Counted from the stretch's first letter, positions 44,485 through 53,713 are shown. The stretch is DNA of 64,000 bases from Bradyrhizobium zhengyangense (GCF_022012435.1 NZ_JAKLUA010000011.1:1-64000); one strand, 5' to 3'. The notes: generated by a model from the sequence alone, not told the origin. Numbers and translations are program-made.

Positions 44485-45263
44485 TGTCGGCCGGACCGTT
44501 CTCAGTACAGCTAAGGAACGTTACAAAACGTTTTGGGGCGTCCACGGTCCTAAATGACCTAAATCTCGAAGTCGGACAGGGTGAAAAGCTTGTGGTCATC
44601 GGTCCGAGTGGATCGGGAAAATCAACTCTCCTCAGGGTTCTCATGACATTGGAGGGAATCGACAGAGGCAGTGTCTCTATCTGCGGCCGTGAGTTGTGGT
44701 CGTGCGATTCGACCGGCGCAGCACGCCAAGCATCGGCCCGGCAAACACGTACGATTCGGAGCGATGTCGGCATGGTCTTTCAGAGCTTTAATCTTTTTCC
44801 TCACCTTACGGCGCTTGAAAACGTGACCGAGGGACCGATTCGCGTCCTCAAGATGCCGAAGGAGAAAGCCGTGAGCCTCGGAAAGGAGCTGCTTCGAAGG
44901 GTGGGACTGGAAGATCGGTGCGACTACTACCCTGCGAGGATGTCAGGCGGTCAGCAACAAAGGGTTGCGATCGCGAGAGCAATGGCGATGAGACCGAAAA
45001 TACTCCTATTCGACGAGGTGACCTCGGCGCTCGATCCTGAACTCGTTGGCGAGGTGCTAGCGGTCATTCGGGAGCTGACTCACCAAAAGGAACTGACGGT
45101 TATCATGGTAACGCATCAGATGTCCTTCGCGCGAGAGATCGCCGACAGGGTTTGCTTCTTCGATCACGGCCGAATTGTCGAGGAAGGAGAGCCGTACCAG
45201 TTCTTTTCTCAACCGAAAAGCGCGAGAACCCAGGCGTTTCTAAAGTCGGTCCTGGACGCCTGA
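44484..45263 (+). CDS. ehuA: EhuA-like amino-acid ABC ATPase
   Basis: This 259-residue ATPase has Walker A VIGPSGSGKST, Q-loop MVFQSFNLFPHLTALENV, signature RMSGGQQQRVAIARAMAMRP, Walker B ILLFDEVTSALDPELV and switch VMVTHQMSFAREIADRVCFF. Start at 44484 (TAATG overlap) is chosen; ATG 44475 is three codons upstream. It closes the four-gene importer. Confidence 0.9.
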   Translation: MSAGPFSVQLRNVTKRFGASTVLNDLNLEVGQGEKLVVIGPSGSGKSTLLRVLMTLEGIDRGSVSICGRELWSCDSTGAARQASARQTRTIRSDVGMVFQSFNLFPHLTALENVTEGPIRVLKMPKEKAVSLGKELLRRVGLEDRCDYYPARMSGGQQQRVAIARAMAMRPKILLFDEVTSALDPELVGEVLAVIRELTHQKELTVIMVTHQMSFAREIADRVCFFDHGRIVEEGEPYQFFSQPKSARTQAFLKSVLDA

Positions 45264-45307
45264 CGATCTTAGTCTCAGCAGTCGAATTCCTCTTAGGAGA
45301 CACTCAA

Positions 45308-46174
45308 ATGACTTCCAGATCCATTTCGATGCCCGAGCCGGAGAATGCTCAGACTCGCCGGTCGGCGCGCAAAGAAACGGTCTACGCCGTCGGACAAATT
45401 CCGGCGCTCGATATGGAATTCTACCAGAACGTTGGGTCCGGTGCTGAGAAAGTGTCGGAGTTGACGATCCCTGCTCGGGATGGCGGCGCGTTCGAAGTGC
45501 CTGCCGGGCACCTCTTTCGGATCGTGAGCGTGGAGGGATCGCAGGTTGGTGATTTTAATCTTTGGAATAGCGACAATCTTTCTGAACACTTCTACAGCGG
45601 TAAGACGCGGGCGATTCATGCGACGCACATTTCTACTGGTGATCGCCTGTGGAGCAGCATGCCATACCTGAGGCCGATGGCGACTATCACTTACGACAGT
45701 CTGGGATGGTATGGGTGGGATTCCGATGGTTGTGGAATTCACGATGTGATCGGAACACGCTGCGACCCTTACACGAGAAGAATGATAACCGGTGAAGATT
45801 ACGATCACTGTTGCCATTCCAATCTCGTTCGAGCCCTATCTGCCTTCAGAAAGATTTCGGCGAAGGAAGCCGAGGGCTACGTGCACGACGTCATGAACGT
45901 CTTTATGTGCACAGGCTTCGATGTCGAAAGTCACGAGTATATCAAAAAGGCAAGCCCGGTTCGTCCAGGCGACTTCATCGAATTCTTCGCGGAGATCAAT
46001 CTCCTTGGTGCGCTATCCGCCTGTCCCGGCGGCGACTGTGGGCCGCGGGTCCCAGGGCAGACCCCCAAGTGCTATCCCCTGAAGGTGGAAATCCTTCGTC
46101 CCGCGAAGGGCGCGCTGAATGGTTGGAAGTCGCCTGAACCCTCGCCCTACAAAGGCAAGCACGGGATGAGCTGA
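45308..46174 (+). CDS. DUF1989 (urea-carboxylase-associated) family protein
   Basis: This 288-residue protein is preceded by AGGAGA. It matches the DUF1989 pattern: GGAFEVPAGHLFRIVSVEGS, QVGDFNLWNSDNLSEHFYSG, KTRAIHATHISTGDRLWSSM and DCGPRVPGQTPKCYPLKVEI. Members accompany urea carboxylase/allophanate hydrolase and some amino-acid or guanidine-type catabolic operons; their reaction is poorly characterised. Here the gene is 45 bases after the importer ATPase and is probably in the same operon, which implies action on the imported compound. Confidence 0.85.
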   Translation: MTSRSISMPEPENAQTRRSARKETVYAVGQIPALDMEFYQNVGSGAEKVSELTIPARDGGAFEVPAGHLFRIVSVEGSQVGDFNLWNSDNLSEHFYSGKTRAIHATHISTGDRLWSSMPYLRPMATITYDSLGWYGWDSDGCGIHDVIGTRCDPYTRRMITGEDYDHCCHSNLVRALSAFRKISAKEAEGYVHDVMNVFMCTGFDVESHEYIKKASPVRPGDFIEFFAEINLLGALSACPGGDCGPRVPGQTPKCYPLKVEILRPAKGALNGWKSPEPSPYKGKHGMS

Positions 46175-46466
46175 TTTGCGGAGCGCATTGTAAGAGCCGA
46201 TTAACATCAAGGCGCTCGGAAATACCGTCGGCAGCTAGGCGCCGACCGGAATGGCGTCAGCCGTGCCAAGTTGACGCCGCGTTTGGGTTTGAAGTGCAAC
46301 CGCGACAGCGAATTTCGAGATTATTCTCGTCATGCATGGTTGCAGGCGCTTTAGTAATTGGCGTCGTGGCGAGGCGTGATTGATAATTTGGCCCCATAAG
46401 CGATCGGTCAATCCTGTCCGCTGTGGCCAGGCCGACAGCAATTGCTCATCGGTGGTAGGATCCGGA

Positions 46467-47100
46467 ATGTCCAGTGACGTGTCGAGCTTTCCCGCACAAT
46501 TGATGCAGGGCTACGCCGCTTTCATGTTGGACCGCTTTCCTCAGGAACGACAAAGGTTCGATTCATTGGCCGCGCGCGGGGCAGTCACCGGAAGCCCTGG
46601 TGATCGGATGTTGCGACAGCCGCGTTTCACCCGAATTGATATTCAATGCGAGACCCGAGGAAATCTTCGTCATCAGAAACGTTGCAGCGCGTACCGCCCT
46701 TCGGTGTCGAGGGAGAATTCCACGCCGCCGGGGCTGCTCTGGTTGTGCTCGGTCACGCCCGGTGTGGGGCGTCCCCGCTTATGCCAAAGGCAAGGTATCG
46801 GCCTCACCAGAAAGCTTCACGACTCCATGGATGCAACGTCTGGTCCCGGTGGCGCACAGAGCTGGCCGTGTTGCGGCGGCCTGGACGACGATCACACCGA
46901 CTTGGAGCTGGCTGCGATCGATCAGTCCTTGCTCAATCTAATGAGTTTTCCGTGGTGTGCGATCGCGTAGGTCGCAAGCAGCTCACGTTGCATGGATCGT
47001 ATTTCGAGATTGCGAACGGTGTTCTGCACATACGAGATCGAGAGACCGGCAAATCTGATCCAGCGTGTGCGGACCGTTTTACGGACGCGATTACCTGTGC
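46467..47100 (+). pseudogene. Beta-carbonic anhydrase, multiply frameshifted
   Basis: The start region reads LMQGYAAFMLDRFPQERQRF. After a one-base change near 46590 the zinc-site motif MIGCCDSRVSPELIFNARPE appears, then VPPFGVEGEFHAAG and VVLGHARCG in a second frame, KGKVSASPESF and MQRLVPVAHRAG in another, TDLELAAIDQSLLNLMSFPW in a fourth step, and HGSYFEIANGVLHIRDRETG at the end. At least five frame changes and a short internal deletion before GHARCG are needed, so this is an old pseudogene and not a sequencing slip. Confidence 0.8.
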
Positions 47101-47215
47101 ATCCGGACGATATCGATGAGGGGGCCGCTCCTGCGCCGATAGGTTTGAAATCGAAATCGGCTCGCGAATGGCCTGCTGCACATCCGGCAGATGACAACGA
47201 CGAGAGGAACTACCA

Positions 47216-48451
47216 ATGACAGTCTTCGACGCCGCGTCTGCGTCCAACCGCTCCGAGTTTGCCGCACGCGTGAATCGAATTCAACCGTCGCAGAGTGGTG
47301 CTGCGGCCCAGCGAGTGCGGGAATTGCAGGCTCAGGGGCGAACAATTCTCAATCTGACCCAGGGTGAACCCGACTTCGACACACCCGATAATGTCGTGCA
47401 GGCTGCGCTCGCCGCCATGAAGAGGGGCGAGACGAAGTATACCAACACGGATGGTACGGCAGTCCTGAAAGAGACAATTGCGAAGAAATTCGCGCGTGAG
47501 AACGGCCTCTCCTACAAGGTCAGTCAAATTTCGGTCGCCAACGGCGCCAAACAAATCTTATTCAATGCGTTGGCGGCGACGTTGGATCACGGAGACGAGG
47601 TCATCATCCCGGCTCCGTACTGGGTGTCGTACCCGGAAATGGTGTCGTTCTTCGGTGGGGTACCCAAAATCGTCGCTTGCCCGGCGGCGAGGAACTTCAA
47701 GCTCGATCCGATCGATTTGGAACGTGCGATCACGTCGAGGACTCGGTGGCTCCTCTTGAACTCGCCTTCTAATCCCACGGGGGCCGTATACACGCGCAGG
47801 GAGCTGGAGCCAATCATCGATGTATTGCGAAGAAATCCGCACGTCTGGCTCCTTAGCGACGACATATACGAGCATCTTGTCTATGACGGGCTCGAATATT
47901 GTACGCCGGCGGCGATCGATCAGTCCGTCGCGGAGCGAACCCTGGTCGTCAATGGCGTCTCGAAGGCCTATTGTATGACGGGTTGGCGCATCGGTTATGC
48001 CGCGGGTCCGGCGAAGTTGATATCCCAAATGGCGAAATTGCAATCTCAGGCCACGGCCAATCCATCGTCCATCAGCCAAGCTGCGGCCGTCGAGGCTTTG
48101 AACGGGCCGCAAGAGGGGCTTCGAGAGCGAGCAGAGAAATATCAACGACGGCGCAATCTGGTTCTGGAAGGACTCGCGTCCGTGCCCGGGTTGGCTTGCG
48201 ACAAGCCGTCCGGCGCCTTTTACGTCTTCCCCTCCTGCCGCGACCTGATCGGAAAGCGGACCCCGGACGGAACCGTCCTTGCCGATGACAAGGACTTTTG
48301 CAAGTATCTCCTCGATGCCGAAGGGGTGGCGGTGGTGCACGGAGCGGCCTATGGCTTATCGCCCCACTTCAGAATCTCATATGCTACTGCGGACGAAACC
48401 TTAAAGGAGGCCTGTGTCCGCATAGCCCGGGCATGCAGTCGACTGAGTTGA
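47216..48451 (+). CDS. Class I aminotransferase (aspartate aminotransferase type)
   Basis: This intact 411-residue PLP enzyme reads LNLTQGEPDFDTPDNVVQAA, VIIPAPYWVSYPEMVSFFGG, LNSPSNPTGAVYTRRELEPI and LSDDIYEHLVYDGLEYCTPA. The PLP-lysine motif is NGVSKAYCMTGWRIGYAAGP, and the carboxylate-binding Arg is in HFRISYATADETL. GAGAGGAAC precedes the ATG. It is paralogous to the broken gene at 8217-9418. It may act on an amino acid delivered by the ehu-like importer upstream, though the carbonic anhydrase relic separates them. Confidence 0.92.
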   Translation: MTVFDAASASNRSEFAARVNRIQPSQSGAAAQRVRELQAQGRTILNLTQGEPDFDTPDNVVQAALAAMKRGETKYTNTDGTAVLKETIAKKFARENGLSYKVSQISVANGAKQILFNALAATLDHGDEVIIPAPYWVSYPEMVSFFGGVPKIVACPAARNFKLDPIDLERAITSRTRWLLLNSPSNPTGAVYTRRELEPIIDVLRRNPHVWLLSDDIYEHLVYDGLEYCTPAAIDQSVAERTLVVNGVSKAYCMTGWRIGYAAGPAKLISQMAKLQSQATANPSSISQAAAVEALNGPQEGLRERAEKYQRRRNLVLEGLASVPGLACDKPSGAFYVFPSCRDLIGKRTPDGTVLADDKDFCKYLLDAEGVAVVHGAAYGLSPHFRISYATADETLKEACVRIARACSRLS

Positions 48452-48768
48452 TGCAGCTCGCTGCCCTGACAATACGTGTGGAGCGATGTCGGACCACATT
48501 CGAGCAGCTCATATCGTTTTGCGGTTCATCGGGTCCGTGATGCGAAATGGAGATCTGCGACATGATGTCATCATTGCTCCAGGGCCGCATGAGCTCTCTA
48601 ACCAGCGTTCTGTATCGCGGCCAAACGGGCGAACCGCCAAGATCAACTCATCGAGCTGGCCGCTGAGCTGGTCTTGCAAAACCGCCTCCACGAAAGTCGA
48701 GGTATTTGGTAGCTTGAAATAATACTACCAAATGGCTAGCCTCAAAGCGATCGACAAGGGAGGAAGTA
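48452..48768. other. Intergenic region before the isomerase/Pot operon
   Basis: A plus-strand frame near 48600-48705 reads AAKRANRQDQLIELAAELVL, then QNRLHESRG, like the C-terminal tail of a lost gene, but has no start. Site D lies at 48708-48729, about 40 bases before the next start codon. Confidence 0.45.
48708..48729. promoter_or_regulatory. Site D: inverted repeat TAGCT-N8-TACTA
   Basis: GGTAGCT, eight bases (TGAAATAA), TACTACC, flanked by TTT and AAA to give a longer palindrome. It has the same spacing as sites A-C. It is in front of the maleate-isomerase-like gene and the following transporter genes. Confidence 0.62.
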
Positions 48769-49530
48769 ATGGCCGCCATTCGACGGATAGGTATCCTCGC
48801 GCCGCCGATAAATGTGGCTATGGAAACCGAGCTACCGTCCTACGTTCCTCCCAATGTCAAGCTCAATCACAACAGGCTCACCAAACCCGGCACCGCTATA
48901 GCGAAGGAAGCGCAGCTCGCTATGGCCAACTCGTTGGATCGAGCGGCCTCGGATCTCGCACAGGCGAATCCGGAGGTGATAGTTTACGGATGTACGAGTG
49001 CCAGCTTCCTAGAGGGGCTAGGCAACGAAGCCAAGCTAGCCGACCGCATCACGATGTTGACCGGAATTCCCGCTGTCACCACTTCAACAGCCGTCATCGA
49101 AGCCTTGAAGGCCGTTCGGGCGACCAGAGTATTCATGCTCACTCCCTATCCGGATCTAATCAACAAGGAAGAGGCCCTCTTTCTGCAGCACTATGGCTTC
49201 GGCGTGGAGGCCGTCGATTCCTTCTTTTGCGCAGATGGACGACAGATCCTGACCATCTCGTCGGCGGACGTTGCCTCCAAGGTGCTCTCAAGCCGTGAGG
49301 TCATTTCAAGGTGTGACGCCGTGTTTGTCAGTTGCACCAATTTGCTGGTGATGGATCAAATCGACCGATTGGAAAGGGAATTGAACCTGCCGGTTGTCAC
49401 CTCGAACCAAGCCTCTCTTTGGGCGGCACTCCGAAGGATGAAGATCGATGTCACCTCAACGGGGGTAGGCCGCCTGTTCAAGGAGCGGCGGCCACAAGAA
49501 GCACCGGTATTCGAGTTGAGCAATGCCTAA
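48769..49530 (+). CDS. Asp/Glu racemase-superfamily enzyme, maleate isomerase / arylmalonate decarboxylase type
   Basis: This 253-residue protein starts behind GGGAGGAAGTA. It has IRRIGILAPPINVAMETELP, VIVYGCTSASFLEGLG with one candidate active-site Cys, and RCDAVFVSCTNLLVMDQIDR with the second. The two-cysteine layout and length fit maleate cis-trans isomerases, arylmalonate decarboxylases and hydantoin racemases. It overlaps the PotA-like gene by eight bases and has site D upstream. Given the PxpABC-type genes further on, a racemase step on a cyclic amide is also conceivable. Confidence 0.85.
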   Translation: MAAIRRIGILAPPINVAMETELPSYVPPNVKLNHNRLTKPGTAIAKEAQLAMANSLDRAASDLAQANPEVIVYGCTSASFLEGLGNEAKLADRITMLTGIPAVTTSTAVIEALKAVRATRVFMLTPYPDLINKEEALFLQHYGFGVEAVDSFFCADGRQILTISSADVASKVLSSREVISRCDAVFVSCTNLLVMDQIDRLERELNLPVVTSNQASLWAALRRMKIDVTSTGVGRLFKERRPQEAPVFELSNA

Positions 49531-50680
49531 CCGCGCCGTCAGGATCGTCGAACCGCCAGCATGCTCGATCGATTCCGACGCGGATAGAGTGGCCGCGCTC
49601 GAAATCATCGAAGTGTCGAAACGATTTGGAGATAACTCGATCGTCGACAACTTGTCATTGACGGTCAAGCAGGGCGAATTTTTGACATTTTTGGGACCGT
49701 CAGGCTGCGGTAAATCAACGACCTTGCGCATGATCGCGGGGTTCGAGCAGCCGGACGCGGGATCAATCAAGATCGGCGGCCATGTGATGACGGGCGTTGC
49801 GCCTTATCGGCGTCCCGTCGGCTTGGTCTTCCAAGGTTTGGCGCTATTTCCGCACCTTACTGTCGAGGAGAACATCGCCTTCGGGCTGGCGGTGAAAAAG
49901 GTCAAACGCGACGAAATCGTAGCAAGAGTACGCGAGGCGCTCGCGTTGGTGGATCTGAGCGAGCTCGGACGACGTCGGATACAACAGATATCGGGCGGTC
50001 AACGTCAACGCGTGGCCCTGGCGCGCGCGCTGGTCACTGGCCCGTCCGTTCTCCTGCTGGATGAGCCCTTCGGTGCACTGGACTTCAAGCTGCGCCGCCA
50101 GATGCAGATCGAATTGAAGCGTATCCAGCACCAAGTCGGCACAACATTCGTATTCGTGACTCATGATCAGGAAGAGGCGATGATCCTGTCGGATCGGATA
50201 GCCGTTTTCAATCATGGAAAGCTCGAACAATTGGGCAGCGCGCGTGAGGTCTACGAGAACCCGAAGAATGCATTCGTCGGAGGCTTCCTCGGGGATATCA
50301 ACATCTTCGTCGGCCACGTGCAGTCTCTCGAGAAAAACGGTGCGAGTCTGCACCTGAGCGAGGTCTCGGCCGACGCTCTGATAGTGGCAACTCCAGAGAT
50401 GAAAATCGGCGCAGAAGTCGCGATATCGATTCGTCCCGAGAACGTACGTGTGGGACGCGAAGTGTGGGGTAACAGTTGTCTTATGGTCGGCCAGATCGTG
50501 GCGAACATCTATATGGGCGCGACCGTCCGTCAAAGCGTTGTGGTCGACGACAAGGTCGTGGTGGTGGATACGACGGCCCGGCATGTGCAGCAGCAAGGCC
50601 TGCTTCCGGGAACTCAGGTCAAGTTGGCATGGGATTTGGAGGACGCCATCGTTTTCGCGAACAAGGAGGTGCGGAAGTGA
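49523..50680 (+). CDS. PotA-like ABC transporter ATPase
   Basis: This 385-residue protein has Walker A FLGPSGCGKSTTLRMIAGFE, Q-loop GLVFQGLALFPHLTVEENIA, signature QQISGGQRQRVALARALVTG, Walker B VLLLDEPFGALDFKLRRQMQ and a C-terminal TOBE-like regulatory region (SIRPENVRVGREVWGN, IVANIYMGATVRQSVVVDDK). The Gln-Gly of VFQGLALFP is unusual next to the more common VFQNYALFP. It is the energy subunit of the PotABCD-type importer. Confidence 0.9.
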   Translation: MPNRAVRIVEPPACSIDSDADRVAALEIIEVSKRFGDNSIVDNLSLTVKQGEFLTFLGPSGCGKSTTLRMIAGFEQPDAGSIKIGGHVMTGVAPYRRPVGLVFQGLALFPHLTVEENIAFGLAVKKVKRDEIVARVREALALVDLSELGRRRIQQISGGQRQRVALARALVTGPSVLLLDEPFGALDFKLRRQMQIELKRIQHQVGTTFVFVTHDQEEAMILSDRIAVFNHGKLEQLGSAREVYENPKNAFVGGFLGDINIFVGHVQSLEKNGASLHLSEVSADALIVATPEMKIGAEVAISIRPENVRVGREVWGNSCLMVGQIVANIYMGATVRQSVVVDDKVVVVDTTARHVQQQGLLPGTQVKLAWDLEDAIVFANKEVRK

Positions 50681-51723
50681 AGCACGCTGCCGGTCTATTG
50701 ATGGCCCTGAGCTTGTTCAGCCTTTCGACGACGGTTGCGTGCGCCGCCGACGGAGAAGTTGTCATGGGCACCTGGGGAGGAGGCAACAGCGAGATGTGGC
50801 GAGAGAAAGTCGGCAAGCCGTTCTCCGCGTCGTCCGGTATCGTGGTCAAGATCCGCGACTGGTCGGATCCGGAGCCGACGTTAAGAGCCCAAGCGAGAAA
50901 ACCTCAGTTCAACGTCGCACTGGGCACCTGCTACAACGCCGCAAATCTCCAAAAGGATGGATTGCTGGAAAGCTTTAAGAAGGAAGACTTCCCCGAACTG
51001 GCTAATTTCGAGAAGTCGTCCTATCTGATAGACCAGAACGGCGAAGTTTACGCTTTCGGCATCTACTTTCAGTATTACGGGGCCGCATTCAACAGCGATC
51101 AGGCAAAAGCGTCAGACTTCGAGTCCTGGCGGGCATTGGCCGACCCGAAATTCAAGGATAAAGTCGCTATCGCCCGGCCGATCTATGCTGCTCCCAATGA
51201 TTTGGTTCTCTTTGCGAAAGTCGGAGGGGGCGACGAAAACAACATTCAGCCCGGCATTCCTCTGCTTACGTCGATCGCGCGTAATGCTCTGACTGTCACG
51301 AACTCCACTGCTCAGATGAATGCCCTGCTGTCGCGCGGAGAGGTCACGGCGGGAGCCTACTATTCGAGCCGCGTCTGGACCATGCGGGCTTCCGGTGTAA
51401 AGAACGTCGATATCACAATACCCTCCGAAGGAGGATTGCTGCTGTCATATTTCTTGATCGTGCCGAAAGGCGCGAAGAATCTGGACGCCGTGAAAGCCTG
51501 GATAAACTATGCTTTAAGGCCAGCACCAGAATTGGCCATGCTTGATGCGTCTGGCTTCCTACCGCTCAATCAAACTGCCGCGCTTAGCCAGGAACAGCTC
51601 AAGGAGGTTGGTTCGCCGCAATCGTTGCGTTCGAAACTTTACCAGCCAGACTGTTCGGTGCTTGCCGCGAACCAGGAGAAGCGGGTCAATTTGGTCGAAC
51701 AAATCTACTCTCAGGTCAAGTAA
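50677..51723 (+). CDS. PotD-like extracellular solute-binding protein
   Basis: This 348-residue protein starts at GTG 50677, overlapping the ATPase stop and following a strong AAGGAGG. The signal peptide is AAGLLMALSLFSLSTTVACA. The mature protein has VVMGTWGGGNSEMWREKVGK, a family 1/PotD-like start, and EGGLLLSYFLIVPKGAKNLD. Such proteins bind polyamines, putrescine-like or small organic ligands. Ligand unknown. Confidence 0.88.
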   Translation: MKHAAGLLMALSLFSLSTTVACAADGEVVMGTWGGGNSEMWREKVGKPFSASSGIVVKIRDWSDPEPTLRAQARKPQFNVALGTCYNAANLQKDGLLESFKKEDFPELANFEKSSYLIDQNGEVYAFGIYFQYYGAAFNSDQAKASDFESWRALADPKFKDKVAIARPIYAAPNDLVLFAKVGGGDENNIQPGIPLLTSIARNALTVTNSTAQMNALLSRGEVTAGAYYSSRVWTMRASGVKNVDITIPSEGGLLLSYFLIVPKGAKNLDAVKAWINYALRPAPELAMLDASGFLPLNQTAALSQEQLKEVGSPQSLRSKLYQPDCSVLAANQEKRVNLVEQIYSQVK

Positions 51724-51749
51724 GCAATAAATTGGAAAGCGGCGGGTCA

Positions 51750-52646
51750 ATGACGGATGTCGGAACTGAGAGGACGACCCGGCGGCACAGCGGCAGCGGA
51801 ATGTTGTTCAAGGCGCGGCCGGTAAAAGTCGACTCCCAATTTCTTCTTCTCGTTCCAACTAGCGTACCGTTGATGCTTCTGGCGATCGGTGTCATCTCAC
51901 TCGTGGTCGGCTCGTTCACGTCGAACAACGAATTGAGCTTCGCGCAATACCAGGCAGTCTTGGCGCGTAAAGATTACATTGAGACTCTTTATCGAACGAT
52001 TTGGTTGGCCGGTCTCACGACCTCGATTTCGCTCCTGATAAGCTATCCCACTGCCTACTGGATCGCGCGATATCCGGGAAGGCGCGACATCTTTCTCATC
52101 ATTCTGATGATGCCCTGGTTGGTAAGCGTCGTCGTGCGAACGTACGGCTGGATAGTGATCCTGGGCAAGAAAGGGGTCATTAGCCAGGCGTTGATGTCAT
52201 CAGGCCTGATCGCGGGTCCATTAGAAATCCTGTTCAGTCCGACCGCCATCGTGATCGGGCTGGTTCATGTATTCTCACCCTTCATGATCCTTGCGATAGT
52301 GACAGTTCTGATCCGGCTGGACAAATCACTGGAGGAGGCGGCAGCCAGTCTCGGCGCGGGACCGTTTGAAACGTTCCGCAGGGTACTGTTGCCGTTGAGC
52401 TTTCCTGGGATCGTGACGGGCAGCATCATCGTGTTTCTGATGTCAATGGGATCGGTGGTCACTCCTCTGTTGCTCGGCAGCATGCGTGACAAGATGCTTG
52501 GTGCGCAAATTTATCAAGATGTCTTTCAACTCTTCAATTTTCCGAAGGCCGCGGCGCTAGCGATGATTCTTTGCGTCGCTGCCCTGGCGGTCGTGCTGCC
52601 TCTGCAGCTACTCGAGGCTCGTGCGAAGAAAAGTGCGGCCTCTTAG
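51750..52646 (+). CDS. PotB-like ABC permease
   Basis: This 298-residue membrane protein reads FLLLVPTSVPLMLLAIGVIS, IILMMPWLVSVVVRTYGWIV and the EAA loop EEAAASLGAGPFETFRRVLL. ATG 51750 is chosen over an in-frame TTG at 51732. It pairs with the permease that follows nine bases later. Confidence 0.9.
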   Translation: MTDVGTERTTRRHSGSGMLFKARPVKVDSQFLLLVPTSVPLMLLAIGVISLVVGSFTSNNELSFAQYQAVLARKDYIETLYRTIWLAGLTTSISLLISYPTAYWIARYPGRRDIFLIILMMPWLVSVVVRTYGWIVILGKKGVISQALMSSGLIAGPLEILFSPTAIVIGLVHVFSPFMILAIVTVLIRLDKSLEEAAASLGAGPFETFRRVLLPLSFPGIVTGSIIVFLMSMGSVVTPLLLGSMRDKMLGAQIYQDVFQLFNFPKAAALAMILCVAALAVVLPLQLLEARAKKSAAS

Positions 52647-52655
52647 GGAGGTAGG

Positions 52656-53456
52656 ATGAAAGTCGCTTGCCGCATAGTCGCCGTCCTAGTGCTCGCCTTT
52701 TTGCTCGCACCGATTGTGGTCGTGGTGCTGTCCTCATTCTTCGAGTCGGGATTCATCGAAGTTCCGCTCAGCCAGCCTTCACTGAAGTGGTACAGTCAAT
52801 TCTTCAGTAGCGACGAGTGGATTTTAACGGCGGCCGACAGCGTCGTCATTGCTTTTGTTGTCGCGGTGGCGAGCACTGCCCTAGCGCTGACAACCGCATT
52901 GGTGACCGCGCGCCGCCATTTTTGGGGCCGCGCATCATTCGAGTTCATGATTTTGGTGCCGCTGGTATTGCCGCACGCCGCAATGGGTGTCGTGATGCTG
53001 ACCGTGATCGGATCGCTCGGCTGGAATGGAACGTATAGCGGCATTGTGCTGGCCCATACAATCCTAGCGTTACCCTTCGCTTATCGACCGATCCTGAACA
53101 ACATGCGGAGCCTTGAGAAGGATGTCGAGGAGGCGGCGATGAATCTGGGCGCGACGCCCGTCGTGATGTTCTTCAAGGTTATTCTTCCACTGATGCGGCC
53201 GGGCATTGTCACGGCACTCATCTTCAGTTTTATCATTTCGTTCGACGAGTCGACCGTGACGCTCTTCCTAATCGGACCCGACGCCACAACTCTGCCAGTC
53301 AAGATTTTTGCCGCGATACAGGAGGACGCAAGTCCGATTATATCGGCAATTTCGACGATGTTGATCGGAGCAACCGTCTTTGTACTGATCGCTGTGCAGA
53401 GGTTGGTTGGCTTGGAGGCGTTTGCTGAGGCCGAGGGAGGGCCAGGCCGGCGATAG
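52656..53456 (+). CDS. PotC-like ABC permease
   Basis: This 266-residue membrane protein starts behind GGGAGGTAGG. Hydrophobic N-terminus VLVLAFLLAPIVVVVLSSFF, EAA loop EEAAMNLGATPVVMFFKVIL and FSFIISFDESTVTLFLIGPD. It completes the importer. Confidence 0.9.
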   Translation: MKVACRIVAVLVLAFLLAPIVVVVLSSFFESGFIEVPLSQPSLKWYSQFFSSDEWILTAADSVVIAFVVAVASTALALTTALVTARRHFWGRASFEFMILVPLVLPHAAMGVVMLTVIGSLGWNGTYSGIVLAHTILALPFAYRPILNNMRSLEKDVEEAAMNLGATPVVMFFKVILPLMRPGIVTALIFSFIISFDESTVTLFLIGPDATTLPVKIFAAIQEDASPIISAISTMLIGATVFVLIAVQRLVGLEAFAEAEGGPGRR

Positions 53457-53542
53457 CAACGGCTGCTGTGTAGAAGGCGTCCGGTCTCTTCCGACAGGAG
53501 GTGCTTGACGGCGGAAAAAAGAAGCTGCCGTCAGCCGGGGCT

Positions 53543-53575
53543 ATATGCATCATATGCATGAAAGTAGGTACTTTT
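53543..53575. promoter_or_regulatory. Repeats upstream of the BCCP-PxpBC operon
   Basis: The 257-base gap between the PotC-like gene and the BCCP gene contains ATATGCAT twice in tandem (53543-53550 and 53552-53559), then the palindrome AAAGTA-GG-TACTTT (53561-53574). It could be a promoter or operator region that separates two transcripts. The second palindrome does not fit the spacing of sites A-D. Confidence 0.35.
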
Positions 53576-53713
53576 GTTATTGGCGTTGTTTTGGCGAACT
53601 GTTTTTAGTGTTGCCCAGCATATGGCTGGCACGCAGCTCCATCGAGGATCGATGGCTGAATGGCTTCGACGTTTGCGACGCAAGAAGATGAGTCTTGGAG
53701 ACGAAAAGGAGCC

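Noticed and set aside
53561..53574. AAAGTA-GG-TACTTT as a fifth member of the TAGTA-N8-TACTA operator set
   Set aside because: The half-sites are separated by two bases, not eight, so it does not fit the constant spacing of sites A-D.
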